This document shows, piece after piece, positions 17,801 through 27,419 of a stretch of DNA of 64,000 bases (positions are counted from its first letter, which is position 1; the number at the start of each line of letters is the position of its first letter). Under the pieces are notes generated by a model. It saw only the letters and a program-made list of their open reading frames with translations, did no database searches and had not been told where the DNA came from. The DNA lies in the NCBI RefSeq assembly GCF_000720455.1, contig NZ_JOAK01000009.1, positions 62,001 through 126,000 on the forward strand, in the 5' to 3' direction. The DNA is from Streptomyces virginiae (lineage in GTDB: Bacteria; Actinomycetota; Actinomycetes; Streptomycetales; Streptomycetaceae). A program made the translations under genes and the position numbers.

Positions 17801-19614
17801 TGTTCGACCCCGCCACCATGGCCGAACTGTGCGAGGCCTGGCTCGGCACCCTCGCCACCGCCGTCGAGGCGCCCGTGCACGCGCTGTTCGAGGACCGGGC
17901 CGCCCGTGCCCCGCACGCCCCCGCCCTGGTCTGCGGCGAGGACCGCCTCGACTACGGCACCCTGAACGAGCGCGCCAACCGCCTCGCCCACCACCTCGGG
18001 GCCCTGGGCGTCGGCCGCGGCGACACCGTCGCCGTCCTGGTCGAGCGCGGACCGGACCTGGTGGTCGCCCTGCTCGCCGCGCTGAAGGCCGGCGCCGCCT
18101 ACACCCTGCTCGACCCGGACTTCCCCGCCGAGCGGCTGGCCGGCGCGGTCACCGACAGCGCCGCCGCCCTGCTGATCACCCACCGCGAGGCGAGCCCGCC
18201 GTTCCCCGTCGCCCGCCACCTCGACCTGGACGCCGCGGCCGCCGCCGTCGCGGCCCGCCCCGGCCACGACCCGGGCATCCCGGTCGCCGGCACCGACCTC
18301 GCCTGCGTGATGTTCACCTCCGGCTCCACCGGCCGCCCCAAGGGCGTCGCCGTCCCGCACCGCGCCCTCACCACCACCTACCTCGGCCAGGACTACGCCC
18401 GCTTCGGCCCCGACGAGGTCTGGCTGCAGTGCTCACCGGTCTCCTGGGACGCCTTCGCCCTGGAGCTGTACGGCGCGCTGGCCTTCGGCGGTGTGTGCGT
18501 GCTGCAGCCCGGCCAGCGGCCCGACCCGCAGGCCGTCGCCGAACTCACCCGCCGCCACGGCGTCACCCAACTCCAGCTCTCGGCGAGCCTGTTCAACTTC
18601 CTGCTGGAGGAGTTCCCGGAGACCTACGACGACCTCAGGGTCGCCTTCACCGCCGGCGAGCGGGCCTCCGTCACCCACGTCGGGAAGGCACTCGACCAGT
18701 ACCCCGACCTGGTCGTCGCCAACGGCTACGGCCCGGTCGAGAGCCTCGGCCTCACCACCTGTCACCGCGCCACCCCCGAGGACGCCGCCGGCGCCTCCAT
18801 CCCGATCGGCCACCCGCTGCACGGCAAGGCCGTCCACGTCCTCGACGAGCGGCTGCGGCCCGTCCCGGACGGCACCACCGGCGAGCTGTACGCGGCCGGC
18901 GGCGGGCTCGCCCTCGGCTACGTCGGCCGGCCCGGGCTGACCGCCGAGCGGTTCGTCGCGTCCCCGTTCGGCGCGCCCGGCGAACGCCTGTACCGCACCG
19001 GCGACCTCGGCCACCGGACGGCGCAGGGGGTACTGGAGATCACCGGCCGCATCGACGACCAGGTGAAGATCCGCGGCTTCCGCGTCGAACCCGGCGAGAT
19101 CGAGGACGCGCTCACCCGCCACCCGTCCGTCGGCGAGGCCGCCGTCGGCGTCCACGAACCCGCACCCGGCGACCGGCGGCTCGCCGCGTACGTCACCGCC
19201 GCCGCCGGTGCGACACCGGCGCCCGACCCGGACGCGCTGCTCGACCACCTGGCCGGGCTGCTGCCCGAGCACATGGTGCCGGCCACGCTGGACGTGCTGG
19301 ACGCGCTGCCGCTCAACCAGAACGGCAAGGTCGACCGCCGCGCGCTGCCCGCCCCGGCCGAGCGGTCCGCGGCAGCCCCGGCCGACCCGCTGACCCGCGA
19401 CCAGCGGCTGGTCGCCGACGCCGTGCGACACGTCCTGAAGCTGGCCGAGGACCTGGGCCCGGACGCCGACTTCTTCCGGATCGGCGGCAACTCGCTGGCC
19501 GCCGTACGGGTCGCCATGCGGCTCTCCCAGGAGACCGGCACCCGGATCCCGCCGCAGGTGGTCTTCCGCGGCCGGACCGTCGGGGCCATCGCCGAACGGC
19601 TGGCCCCGCGATGA
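14827..19614 (+). CDS. NRPS1: A-T-C-A-T
   Basis: 1595 residues from the ATG pair at 14827/14830, behind a GGGG ribosome-site-like run; upstream in-frame ATG 14770 lacks one. The order is A1 (to ~500, core '[11 protein letters not shown]'), T1 (Leu-Gly-Gly-Asp-Ser-Leu), C (~595-1010, active HHIVWDE), A2 (~1020-1500) and T2 (Ile-Gly-Gly-Asn-Ser-Leu). There is no N-terminal C domain, so A1-T1 is the initiation module and the peptide should start with a free amino group. Pocket codes read by eye: A1 D-V-E-N-M-S-A-V-T-K (Glu at 239 hints at a basic residue) and A2 D-A-L-Q-F-A-G-G-L-K (no close match known to me; its A5 region has Gly-Pro-Val-Glu-Ser). Residues 1 and 2 of the proposed octapeptide are loaded here. 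Confidence 0.9.
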   Translation: MMESRGLPFISVARRFPDRPALRLGARTVAYRELDELSGALAARIAARVAPGATVAVTGRDRLDHVVGLLAALRAGATYLPLDREAPQERNRWISADAGAALAYTDGELVPAADPAPDLATDPEPGPAAGPDRQGREYAAGYLVYTSGTTGRPKGVRVPLAALTGHLAAAVEAFGLTEDDVVLHFARPTVDVAVEQVLTALSVGACIVVPQEQLLAPAALLELLDTERVTVANLAAGYFQEVVAALREDARPPRTLRLMISGSDRLYPDAAARWRAATGVPLLNAYGPTETVVTATVHEPAAPAAGEADADTVPIGHPLGGRRAYVLDDRLRPVAAGASGELYLGGPVLASGYHGRPGLTAGRFVADPFAPEPGARMYRTGDVVRRSATHAPLEFVGRTDHQVKVRGFRVEPGEIEQVLAGHPGVAAAVVVAYEGRLAAYVTGSGTATGAPDPAALRVHLAERLPEHMVPATVTPLDAFPLTAGGKVDRAALPEPQAGPAAPAAARRAPRTPAEQLIAAVWADVLGVSEVGADDNFFHLGGDSLTAVRVVGRVFDVFGMISPYTIFDAPTLAEFAAAVTAASDDGARPALVRTGATEAPLANFQRGLWFLDQWNPGAPTYIVPWVFRFAGPVDPELLRRALAGVVDRHEALRTTFELGEDGPRQVVHPSVEVPFTVEETTAAALDDLLAEAALAPFDLESGPLLRAHLYRTGGTSTLLLLCHHIVWDEGSLPVLEAELAALYESLATGRPAGLPELAVQYADYSAWQHQDGTAERQLDHWREHLRDASTEPPLPTDRPRPELQAFRGAFHRFAMPRPVAEAVRALARSEDATPFMVLLAGLALTLQRRTGLRDLVLGSPVSVRGRSELDALIGYFVNLLPLRVRIDEGVDFRDLVRHVREVAIDGYRHQEAPFDAIAGAVMEERPDDRTEDRNPLCQVLLELHPLDDRPLTIGGTPVTRELHSNPVSRFDLSISVDDRGTDFTGRFEYDSDLFDPATMAELCEAWLGTLATAVEAPVHALFEDRAARAPHAPALVCGEDRLDYGTLNERANRLAHHLGALGVGRGDTVAVLVERGPDLVVALLAALKAGAAYTLLDPDFPAERLAGAVTDSAAALLITHREASPPFPVARHLDLDAAAAAVAARPGHDPGIPVAGTDLACVMFTSGSTGRPKGVAVPHRALTTTYLGQDYARFGPDEVWLQCSPVSWDAFALELYGALAFGGVCVLQPGQRPDPQAVAELTRRHGVTQLQLSASLFNFLLEEFPETYDDLRVAFTAGERASVTHVGKALDQYPDLVVANGYGPVESLGLTTCHRATPEDAAGASIPIGHPLHGKAVHVLDERLRPVPDGTTGELYAAGGGLALGYVGRPGLTAERFVASPFGAPGERLYRTGDLGHRTAQGVLEITGRIDDQVKIRGFRVEPGEIEDALTRHPSVGEAAVGVHEPAPGDRRLAAYVTAAAGATPAPDPDALLDHLAGLLPEHMVPATLDVLDALPLNQNGKVDRRALPAPAERSAAAPADPLTRDQRLVADAVRHVLKLAEDLGPDADFFRIGGNSLAAVRVAMRLSQETGTRIPPQVVFRGRTVGAIAERLAPR

Positions 19615-19672
19615 CGCGACACGCAGCCCGCCCACCCGTCAGCCCGCCCGCCCGACCGAAGGGAACGAGGCC

Positions 19673-22600
19673 GTGAGCCCGTCCGCCGACCTGCCCGCCA
19701 CCGCGACCGCCGACCCGGCTGCCGTGCCGCCCGCGGGCGTGCTCCGTACCGCCCCGGTCACGGGCCTGCAACGCGGCCTGTGGTTCCTCGACCGGTGGAA
19801 CCCGCAGGCAGCCACCTACACCACCCCCTGGACGTACGACGTCACCGGACCGCTCGACCTCGTCCTGCTCCAGCGGGCGCTGGACGGCGTGACCGCCCGG
19901 CACGAGGCGCTGCGCACCACCTTCGCCCTGCACCCCGACGGCCCGCGCCAGCACGTCCACGCCGCCCTCGCCGTACCGCTCACCGTCACCGACCTGCGCG
20001 CACTGCCCGAAGACCGACGGGCCGACCGCGCCGAACAGCTGATCGCCGAACGCGCGGCCCGGCCGTTCGACCTGGCCACCGGGCCCCTGCTGCGCGCCGA
20101 GGCGTTCCGGCTCGCCGACGACCGCACCACGCTCCTGTTCGTGGTCCACCACATCGTCTGGGACGGCTGGTCGGCCGAGCTCTTCGACCACGAACTCACC
20201 GAGCTCTACCGCGCGTCCACCGAGCACCGGGCTCCCGTCCTGCCGGCGCTCACCACCCAGTACGCCGACTGGGCCGAAGAGGAACAGCACACCTCCTACG
20301 AGGAGCACCTCGCCCACTGGAAGCAGAGCCTCGACGGCGCCCCCACCCTGCTGGAACTGCCCGGCGACCGGCCCAGGCCCGCCGAGCGCAGCCAGCGCGG
20401 CGCCACCGAGCCGTTCGACCTCGCCCCCGGCACCGCCGCCCGGGTCCGGGAACTCGCCGAACACGAGGGCGTCACCCCGTACACCGTCCAACTCGCCGCC
20501 TTCGCACTGCTGATGGGCCGCTGGACCGGCAGCGACGACCTCCTCGTCGGCACCCCCGTCACCACCCGCAACCGTCCCGAACTCGCCGACCTGCTCGGCT
20601 ACTTCGTCAACCTGCTGCCCCTGCGCGTCCGGCTCGCGCCCGACGCCACCTTCCGCGGGCTCCTCGCCGACCTCCAGGACGGCGCCTTCGACGCCTTCGG
20701 CTACCTCGACGTCCCCTTCGACCAGCTGGTCGACCTGCTCGGCACCACCCGCACCCCGCAACACCCGCCCCTGGTCCAGGTGGTTTTCGGCGCCCACACC
20801 GAGGACGCCACGCCGCTCGCGTTCGCCACCGGGGTCACCGCCCTGCGCGCCGTCCGCTCCAACGGCACCAGCAAGTTCGACCTCACCTGGTCCGTCTTCG
20901 AGGACACCGCCGACGGCGACCTGCGCGGCGAAGCCGAGTACAGCACCGACCTCTTCGACGCCGGCACCGTACGCCGCCTCGCCGCCGAATACGCCGGCCT
21001 GCTGGACGCCGCCCTCGCCGACCCGGACGCCACCGTGCTCCGGCTCACCTCGGCCGGGCGGCCGCACCGCCCCGCACGGCTCGACCCGGGCCACTGCCTG
21101 CACCACCTCTTCGAGCGCGCCGCCGACGCCCACGGGGACCGGCCCGCCGTGAGCGACCCGAACGGCACGATCGACCACGCCGAACTCGACCGCCGCGCCA
21201 ACCGGCTGGCCCACACCCTCCTCGCCCGCGGCGTCCGCCCCGGCGACCGGGTCGGCCTGCTGCTGGAGCGCACCGCCGCCGTACCCGCCGCGATCCTGGC
21301 CGTGCTGAAGACCGGCGCCGCCTACGTACCGGTCGACCTGGCCGCCCCGGCCGACCGGGCGGCCCTGGTCTTCGGCGACACCGCCGTCACCCTGGTCCTC
21401 ACCGACCGGCCCGACCGCGCCCCGGACGGCCCCTGGCAGACCCTCGACCTCGACGCCGACGCCGACGAGATCGCCGCCCACCCGGCCGTCCGGCCCCCCG
21501 CCGCCGGCCGCCCCGGCGACATCGCCTACCTCATCTTCACGTCGGGCTCCACCGGCCGCCCCAAGGGCGTCGCCGTCGCCCACGAACACGTCAGCCGCCT
21601 CCTCGACTCCGGCCGGGACCACTTCGGCTTCGGCCCGGACACCGTCTGGACCCTCTTCCACAGCTACGCCTTCGACTGGACGGTCTGGGAACTGTGGGGC
21701 GCCCTGCTGCACGGCGCCCGCCTGGTCGTCGTACCCCACCTCACCAGCCGCTCGCCCGACGAGTTCGCCGGCCTCCTCGACGAGGAACGGGTCACCCACC
21801 TCTGCCTCACCCCCTCGGCGCTGCGCCAGCTCGAACCGGCCCTGCGCCGCCGCCCCCGCGCCCTGCCCGCCCTACGGTGGATCATGCTCGGCGGGGAGGC
21901 GCTCGACCCCGGCGTGGTCCAGCGCTGGCACGACCTCGACCCGCTGCCGCCCGCCCGGCTCTGCAACCTCTACGGCATCACCGAGACCACCGTGCACGTC
22001 ACGACGCACGACGTCGCCGAAGGCGGAGCGGGCTTCGAACGCAGCCTCGTCGGCGAACCCATGCCGCACCTCACCGCGCTCGTCCTCGACGACTGGCTGC
22101 GTCCCAGCCCGCCCGGCGTCCCCGGCGAGCTGTACATCGGCGGCGGCAGCCTCGCGCACGGCTACTGGGGCCGCCCCGGCCTCACCGCGGGCCGCTTCGT
22201 CGCCGACCCGTACGGGCCGCCCGGCGCCCGGTTCTACCGGACCGGCGACGTCGCCAGACGGCTGCCCGACGGCGGGCTGGAGTACGTCGGCCGGGCGGAC
22301 TTCCAGGTGAAGCTGCGCGGCTTCCGGATCGAGCTCGGCGAGATCGAGAACGCCGTCGCCGCGCACCCCGAGGTGGACGCCTGCGTCGTCACCGTGCACG
22401 ACGACCGGCTCGCCGCGTACGTCACCGGGACCCGCGGGGCGGAACCCGCCGACCTGCGGGCCTTCCTCGGCCGCTCGCTGCCCGAGTACATGATCCCGGC
22501 GAGCGTCACCGTGCTGGACGCGCTGCCGCTCACCGTCAACGGCAAGGTCGACCGGGTCGCGCTGCCCGACCCCGACCGGGCCGCGCCCGGCGCGGCCGGC

Positions 22601-24175
22601 CGGCACGTCGAGCCGCGCACACCGGAGGAGGAGCTGTTCGCCGGCGTCTGGACGGAGGTCCTCGGCGTCGGCGGGATCGGTGTCCACGACGACTTCTTCC
22701 ACCTCGGCGGGGACTCCATCCGAGCCGTCCAGCTCGCCGGCGCCCTGCACGACCGCGGCTGGCAGGTCACCCTGCGGGACGTCTTCAACGCGCCGACCGT
22801 CGCCGAACTCCTGCCGCTGGCCCGGCCGGTGGCCGCCGACCCCGCCGCGGACCGCCCCTTCGCGCTGATCGCCGAGGAGGACCGGGCCGAGCTGCCGCCC
22901 GGGACCGTCGACGCCTACCCGATGGTCTCGATGCAGCTCTCCATGGTCTTCCACATGGAGGTCGCCGGCGGTACCGACAGCTACCACAACGTCAACTCCT
23001 ACCGGATCACCGGCGACCTCGACGAGAGCGCACTGCGGCGCTCGGTCGAGGAGGCCATGGCCCGGCACGCCGTCCTGCGCACCGGCCTCGACCTGTCCGG
23101 CTACGGCGAACCGCTCCAGCTGGTGCACGGCACGCTGCCCGCGCCCGTCGAGTTCGCCGACCTGCGCGGAGCGACCGCCGGGGAACAGCACGACACGGTC
23201 CGCGCGGTCTTCGAACACCACCGGGACCGGCCCTTCGACCTCGCCGAACCGCCGCTGTTCCGGATCACCGTCCAGCGGCTGGCCGACGACGCCTTCCAGC
23301 TCACCATCTCCGAGCACCACGCCATCCTCGACGGCTGGAGCTTCACCTCACTGCTCACCGAGATCCTCGAACGGCACACCGCGCTCGCCGCCGACCCGGC
23401 CTCCGCGCCCACCCCGCCGCCGCGCACCGCGTTCCGGGACTTCGTCGCCGTGGAACGCGAGGCCGCCGCCGACCGGGACTCCCTGGCGTACTGGCGGAGC
23501 CGGCTCGACGGCGCCACCGGCCAGCTGTGGCCCGGCAGCGAGGACGTCCACGAACTGCCGCGCACGGTGGAGCGGGTGCTGCCGGACGCCCCCGGACAGC
23601 TGCGCGCGGTCGCCGACGCGCTCGGCGTGCCGGTCAAATCGGTCGCGCTCGCCGCCCACCTGCAAGCGCTGGCCCGGATCACCGGGCGCCGCCGGGTCAC
23701 CACCGGGCTGGCGATGAACGGCCGGCTGGAACGGCTGGGCGGTACGGAGGTGTACGGGCTGTTCCTCAACACCGTGCCGCTGGTCGCGGAGCCGGACGAG
23801 GACGACCTGGCCGCGCTGGTACGGCACGTGCACCGGGAGGAGCTGGACATGATGCCGCACCGCCGGGTGCCCTTCGCCCGGCTGGCCCGGATGATGGCCG
23901 ACACCGCGCTGGACAGCCAGTTCGGCTACCTGCGCTTCCATGCGCTGGGGCGGCTGAGCGCGGCTCGGATCGAGGACGGCCGGATCGGCTGCGAGCCGAC
24001 GCTGCGGCACGAGCCGAACAGCTTCGCCTTCGGCGCCTCGCTGATCCAGGACCCGGTGTCGCACCGGGTGCTGCTGGCGGTGGACCACCAGCGGACGCTG
24101 GTCGACGACGCCACGGCGGACCGGTTCATCGACGCCTACACGGAGGCCCTGGCCCGCCTCGCGGCCACCACCTGA
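19673..24175 (+). CDS. NRPS2: C-A-T-C
   Basis: 1500 residues; GTG at 19673 after a purine-rich GAAGGGAACGAGG. Domains are C (~25-450, HHIVWDG), A3 (~470-960, '[11 protein letters not shown]'), T (Leu-Gly-Gly-Asp-Ser-Ile) and a second, terminal C domain (~1070-1500) with the intact 'HHAILDGWS' motif and Gly-Leu-Phe-Leu-Asn-Thr-Val-Pro-Leu. The A3 code read by eye is D-W-W-C-M-G-L-V-H-K, related in layout to the Thr family (D-F-W-N-x-G-M-V-H-K) but with altered pocket residues. The terminal C domain has an atypical first core motif (Tyr-Pro-Met-Val-Ser-Met-Gln) and most likely accepts the aminoacyl group from the stand-alone A-T protein NRPS3. Confidence 0.9.
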   Translation: MSPSADLPATATADPAAVPPAGVLRTAPVTGLQRGLWFLDRWNPQAATYTTPWTYDVTGPLDLVLLQRALDGVTARHEALRTTFALHPDGPRQHVHAALAVPLTVTDLRALPEDRRADRAEQLIAERAARPFDLATGPLLRAEAFRLADDRTTLLFVVHHIVWDGWSAELFDHELTELYRASTEHRAPVLPALTTQYADWAEEEQHTSYEEHLAHWKQSLDGAPTLLELPGDRPRPAERSQRGATEPFDLAPGTAARVRELAEHEGVTPYTVQLAAFALLMGRWTGSDDLLVGTPVTTRNRPELADLLGYFVNLLPLRVRLAPDATFRGLLADLQDGAFDAFGYLDVPFDQLVDLLGTTRTPQHPPLVQVVFGAHTEDATPLAFATGVTALRAVRSNGTSKFDLTWSVFEDTADGDLRGEAEYSTDLFDAGTVRRLAAEYAGLLDAALADPDATVLRLTSAGRPHRPARLDPGHCLHHLFERAADAHGDRPAVSDPNGTIDHAELDRRANRLAHTLLARGVRPGDRVGLLLERTAAVPAAILAVLKTGAAYVPVDLAAPADRAALVFGDTAVTLVLTDRPDRAPDGPWQTLDLDADADEIAAHPAVRPPAAGRPGDIAYLIFTSGSTGRPKGVAVAHEHVSRLLDSGRDHFGFGPDTVWTLFHSYAFDWTVWELWGALLHGARLVVVPHLTSRSPDEFAGLLDEERVTHLCLTPSALRQLEPALRRRPRALPALRWIMLGGEALDPGVVQRWHDLDPLPPARLCNLYGITETTVHVTTHDVAEGGAGFERSLVGEPMPHLTALVLDDWLRPSPPGVPGELYIGGGSLAHGYWGRPGLTAGRFVADPYGPPGARFYRTGDVARRLPDGGLEYVGRADFQVKLRGFRIELGEIENAVAAHPEVDACVVTVHDDRLAAYVTGTRGAEPADLRAFLGRSLPEYMIPASVTVLDALPLTVNGKVDRVALPDPDRAAPGAAGRHVEPRTPEEELFAGVWTEVLGVGGIGVHDDFFHLGGDSIRAVQLAGALHDRGWQVTLRDVFNAPTVAELLPLARPVAADPAADRPFALIAEEDRAELPPGTVDAYPMVSMQLSMVFHMEVAGGTDSYHNVNSYRITGDLDESALRRSVEEAMARHAVLRTGLDLSGYGEPLQLVHGTLPAPVEFADLRGATAGEQHDTVRAVFEHHRDRPFDLAEPPLFRITVQRLADDAFQLTISEHHAILDGWSFTSLLTEILERHTALAADPASAPTPPPRTAFRDFVAVEREAAADRDSLAYWRSRLDGATGQLWPGSEDVHELPRTVERVLPDAPGQLRAVADALGVPVKSVALAAHLQALARITGRRRVTTGLAMNGRLERLGGTEVYGLFLNTVPLVAEPDEDDLAALVRHVHREELDMMPHRRVPFARLARMMADTALDSQFGYLRFHALGRLSAARIEDGRIGCEPTLRHEPNSFAFGASLIQDPVSHRVLLAVDHQRTLVDDATADRFIDAYTEALARLAATT

Positions 24176-24735
24176 CCGACTCGGGCGGCCGATACGGCGA
24201 CCGAACCCGGCCTCCCGGCCCGGCCGGTTGCCTGCCGGCGCTCGGAGCCTTGGGAAGCCGACCGGGGCCGGACAGGGTGCAAGCCGAACCACCGGGCCGG
24301 GCACGGCCACCCCCCAACCGCGCCGGACCTGGAGGCACCGGACCCGTCCGGCAGGCCCGGGCGGAGCCCGCACCGCCCGCCAGGCTGCCGCCGGGGCCCC
24401 ACAGGACCGGACCGGCTCCGCCCGGGCCCCCGCAGGCCGCCCCGCCGACGGCGGGTGGCGCGACCCCGACCACCAGAACGGGCGGTCCGGAGCCCGTCGC
24501 CCCGCCGGGATCGGACCCGGAACCGCCGGCCCGACCCGAACGGCCGTGCCGGGCACAGCCCGCCCCGTCGGTCCGGCCGGCTCCGTCCCCGCTGGGGCGA
24601 CGCGTAGGGCCGGACCGGCTCCGGCGGGGAGACCGCGACGGCCGCCAGACGCCGGGCTGGTTCGGGCGGTGCCCCGGGCCCGCATTGCAGCGTGATCCAT
24701 CCACTTCGTAGCACTCGACCAACGAGGAGTTCCGC
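24176..24735 (+). other. 560-bp GC-rich gap between NRPS2 and NRPS3
   Basis: The longest non-coding stretch in the cluster. It is extremely GC-rich with scattered GGACCGG-type repeats. Open frames exist on both strands but translate to Pro/Gly/Arg/Ala-rich low-complexity sequence without domain features, so I do not call a gene. A weak promoter, TTGCAG (24685-24690) with TAGCAC (24709-24714) at 18 bp, may drive NRPS3. GAGGAG (24724-24729) is its ribosome site. Confidence 0.4.
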
Positions 24736-26559
24736 ATGACCACCTTTGCCGAGCCGTCCACCGCCGCCACCGCCGCCGCCACCGCCACCACCATCGCCAC
24801 CGCCGACCTGCTGGCACGGCTGCGCGAGGTCGTCGGCGCTCATCCCGGGCGGGCCGCCGTGCACGCCGTGGACGGGAGCCTCGACTTCGCCGAGCTGGAC
24901 CGGAGGTCCGCCGGCCTGGCCCGTGCTCTGCGGGGGGCCGGGGTGCGGCGGGGGGACCGGGTCGGGGTGCACCTCGCCCGGACCGCCGATCTGCCGGTCG
25001 CGCTGCTCGCCGCCTGGCGGGCCGGCGCCGCGTACGTGCCCCTCGACCCGGCCTACCCCGCCGAGCGGATCGCCTTCATGGCCGCCGACGCCCGTCTCGC
25101 CGCCGTCGTCAGCGCCGACGCCGAGCCCCCCGTACCGGCCGGCGTGCCGGTGCTCCGGCCCGGCGCCCACGCCGAGGAGGACAGGTCGGCCGAGTTCGCC
25201 CCGCACCCGCTCGACTCCGCCTACGTCATCTACACCTCCGGCTCCACCGGCCGCCCCAAGGGCGTGGAGGTCCCGCACGGCGCCGTGGCCGGACTCGCCG
25301 CCGCCCTGGAACTCAGCGGCGCCTACCGCCCGGAGCCCGCGGTCGTCGCCTGGAACGCCAGCGTCTCCTTCGACGCCTCCGTCCAGCAGTGGATCCGGAT
25401 CTGCCGGGGCGACACGCTCGTGGTGATCGACGACACGCAGCGGGCCGAACCGGCCCGGCTCGTGCGGCTGCTCGCGGAACACGGCGTCACCGACCTCGAC
25501 CTGACCCCCTCGCACTGGCAGCTGCTCCGCGAGCCGCTGGCCGGCGCCCGCGTCCCGCGCCTGTTCATGGGCGGCGAGCCGGTCCCCACCCGGACCTGGC
25601 GCGAGCTGGCCGACGCCGGGATCGACGCCCTCAACCTCTACGGGCCCACCGAGTGCACCGTCGACGCCGTCACCGCCCCGATCACCGGCCCCGGTCCGCA
25701 CCTGGGCGAACCGCTGCCCGGCGTACGCGCACACCTGCTGGACGCCCGCCTCGCCCCCGTGACGGCGGCCGGCGCGGTCGGCGAGCTGTACCTGGCCGGG
25801 CCCGGCCTCGCACACGGCTACCCGGGCCACCCCGGCCTGACCGCGGGCCGGTTCATCGCCGACCCGTTCGCGCCGGAGCCGGGCGCCCGCATGTACCGCA
25901 CCGGCGACCAGGCGCGCCGCTCCGCCGACGGCCTGCTGGAGTACGTCGGCCGGGTGGACCGCCAGGTCAAACTGCGCGGCTTCCGGATCGAGCTCGGCGA
26001 GGTCGAGCACGCGCTGGGCGCGCTCGCCGGCGTCACCGCTGCCGCGGTCACCCTGTACGAGGCCGCGCCCGGGGACCACCGCCTGGCCGGATACGTCAGC
26101 GGAGCGGCCGGCCGCCCCGCCGACCTGCTGTCCGAGCTGCGCCGTGCCCTGCCCGCCCACTTGGTGCCGTCCACCGTGACCGTCCTGGACGCCCTGCCGC
26201 TCACCCCGAACGGGAAGGTCGACCACGGCGCCCTGCCCGCCCCGGCGGCAACGCCGGCCGCGGCCGAACCGGCCGCGGCCGGCGGGGTGGACGAGCAGGT
26301 CGCCGAGGTCTGGCGCACCGTGCTCGGCGTGCCCGACGTCGAGCAGAGCGACGACTTCCTCTCCCTCGGCGGCCACTCGCTCGCCGCCCTGCGCGTCGTC
26401 CACCTGCTGCGCCGCAAGCTCAACGTCGAGCTCCAGCTCCGCGACCTGCTGGACGCCGCCGACCTGGCCGGCTTCACCGCCGCGGTCCGCCGCGCCGCCG
26501 CGGCCGGCCCGGCCGCCGCCCGCCCCACCCTCACCGCCCGCCGCGAGGCCGTCCGATGA
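24736..26559 (+). CDS. NRPS3: stand-alone A-T didomain, Gln-like code
   Basis: 607 residues. A Thr/Ala repeat-rich N-terminus (~25 residues) precedes one adenylation domain ('[11 protein letters not shown]', Asn-Leu-Tyr-Gly-Pro-Thr-Glu-Cys, Arg-Thr-Gly-Asp) and one carrier domain (Leu-Gly-Gly-His-Ser-Leu, ~565). The code read by eye, D-A-Q-D-F-G-L-V-D-K, is close to the classical Gln code D-A-Q-D-L-G-V-V-D-K, so Gln (or a Gln/Glu analogue) is the best guess. Stand-alone A-T proteins paired with a P450 often present an amino acid for beta-hydroxylation, and genes for a thioesterase and P450 follow directly. The terminal C domain of NRPS2 probably uses its product as residue 4. Confidence 0.88.
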   Translation: MTTFAEPSTAATAAATATTIATADLLARLREVVGAHPGRAAVHAVDGSLDFAELDRRSAGLARALRGAGVRRGDRVGVHLARTADLPVALLAAWRAGAAYVPLDPAYPAERIAFMAADARLAAVVSADAEPPVPAGVPVLRPGAHAEEDRSAEFAPHPLDSAYVIYTSGSTGRPKGVEVPHGAVAGLAAALELSGAYRPEPAVVAWNASVSFDASVQQWIRICRGDTLVVIDDTQRAEPARLVRLLAEHGVTDLDLTPSHWQLLREPLAGARVPRLFMGGEPVPTRTWRELADAGIDALNLYGPTECTVDAVTAPITGPGPHLGEPLPGVRAHLLDARLAPVTAAGAVGELYLAGPGLAHGYPGHPGLTAGRFIADPFAPEPGARMYRTGDQARRSADGLLEYVGRVDRQVKLRGFRIELGEVEHALGALAGVTAAAVTLYEAAPGDHRLAGYVSGAAGRPADLLSELRRALPAHLVPSTVTVLDALPLTPNGKVDHGALPAPAATPAAAEPAAAGGVDEQVAEVWRTVLGVPDVEQSDDFLSLGGHSLAALRVVHLLRRKLNVELQLRDLLDAADLAGFTAAVRRAAAAGPAAARPTLTARREAVR

Positions 26560-27419
26560 CCACCGCCACCCCTCCCGCCGCGCGGACCGCACGCCCCCGG
26601 GTCGAGGGGGACTGGCTGTTCGTCCCCGCACCCCAGGCCCACCGCCCCGTCAGGCTGTTCTGCTTCCCGCACGCGGGCGGCGACGCCACCGCCTACACCC
26701 CGCTCGCCCGCGCCCTGGCCCCCGTGGCCGAGGTCTGGGCACTGCGCCCGCCTGCCCGGGGCGGCCGCAGCCGGCACCCCATGCCGCCCGACTTCGACCA
26801 CCTGGCGGCCGCCGTCACCGAGGCGCTGGCCCCGCACCTGACCGGCGGCGACGGCGGCCGGTTCGCCTTCTACGGGCAGAGCTTCGGCGCCCTGCTCGCC
26901 TACGAGGTCGCCCGCGCACTGCCCGCCGACCGCCGACCCGAACTGGTCGTCGCCGTGGGCGCGCCCAGCCCCGCCGAGTGGAGCGAGCGCGAGACCCGGG
27001 ACCTGGACGCGTCCGAACTCCTCAGGCTCACCGGGCTGGAGGAGTCGGTCCGGGCCCATCCGGACCTGGTCGAGCTCGCCCTCGGCGCCATTCGCGCCGA
27101 CCTCGCCGTCAGCGCCACCTACCGCCACCGTCCGCACGCGCCGATCGGCTCCGCGATCCACGCACTGGCCGGCGCCGACGACCCGATGCTCGCCACCACC
27201 GGCCTCACCGGCTGGGCCGCCCACACCCGCGGCGCCTTCGGCCACCGCGTCGTCCCCGGCGGACACCTGCTCGCCACCGTCGACCGGCCCGGACCGGCCG
27301 ACCTCCTGACGTCCCTCCTGACCGCCGGCCCGACTTCCCGCCCGACTTCCCGGCCGAGTTCTCTCCCGGCGGACCGCCAGGTGCCCGCCGCACCCCACCA
27401 CGCCTCCAGGGAGCAGTGA
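26556..27419 (+). CDS. Type II thioesterase
   Basis: 287 residues; ATGA overlap with NRPS3. Alpha/beta-hydrolase of the GrsT/RifR class: Cys-Phe-Pro-His-Ala-Gly-Gly early, nucleophile elbow Gly-Gln-Ser-Phe-Gly (~100), and His in Val-Val-Pro-Gly-Gly-His near the end. Such enzymes clear misprimed carrier domains, or hydrolyse an aminoacyl group from a dedicated carrier. Its position between the A-T protein and the P450 leaves open the second role, i.e. releasing a hydroxylated amino acid. Confidence 0.88.
   Translation: MTTATPPAARTARPRVEGDWLFVPAPQAHRPVRLFCFPHAGGDATAYTPLARALAPVAEVWALRPPARGGRSRHPMPPDFDHLAAAVTEALAPHLTGGDGGRFAFYGQSFGALLAYEVARALPADRRPELVVAVGAPSPAEWSERETRDLDASELLRLTGLEESVRAHPDLVELALGAIRADLAVSATYRHRPHAPIGSAIHALAGADDPMLATTGLTGWAAHTRGAFGHRVVPGGHLLATVDRPGPADLLTSLLTAGPTSRPTSRPSSLPADRQVPAAPHHASREQ

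Noticed and set aside
24228..24695. Possible 155-residue protein in the NRPS2-NRPS3 gap
   Set aside because: Pro/Gly/Arg/Ala low complexity, no ribosome site, no secondary-structure pattern; treated as non-coding.
24736..24810. Microsatellite-like GCCACC/ACCGCC tracts at NRPS3 and P450 starts as slippage-controlled phase variation
   Set aside because: Short, imperfect triplet-based tracts encoding Thr/Ala linkers; length changes would stay in frame, so no on/off switching is expected.
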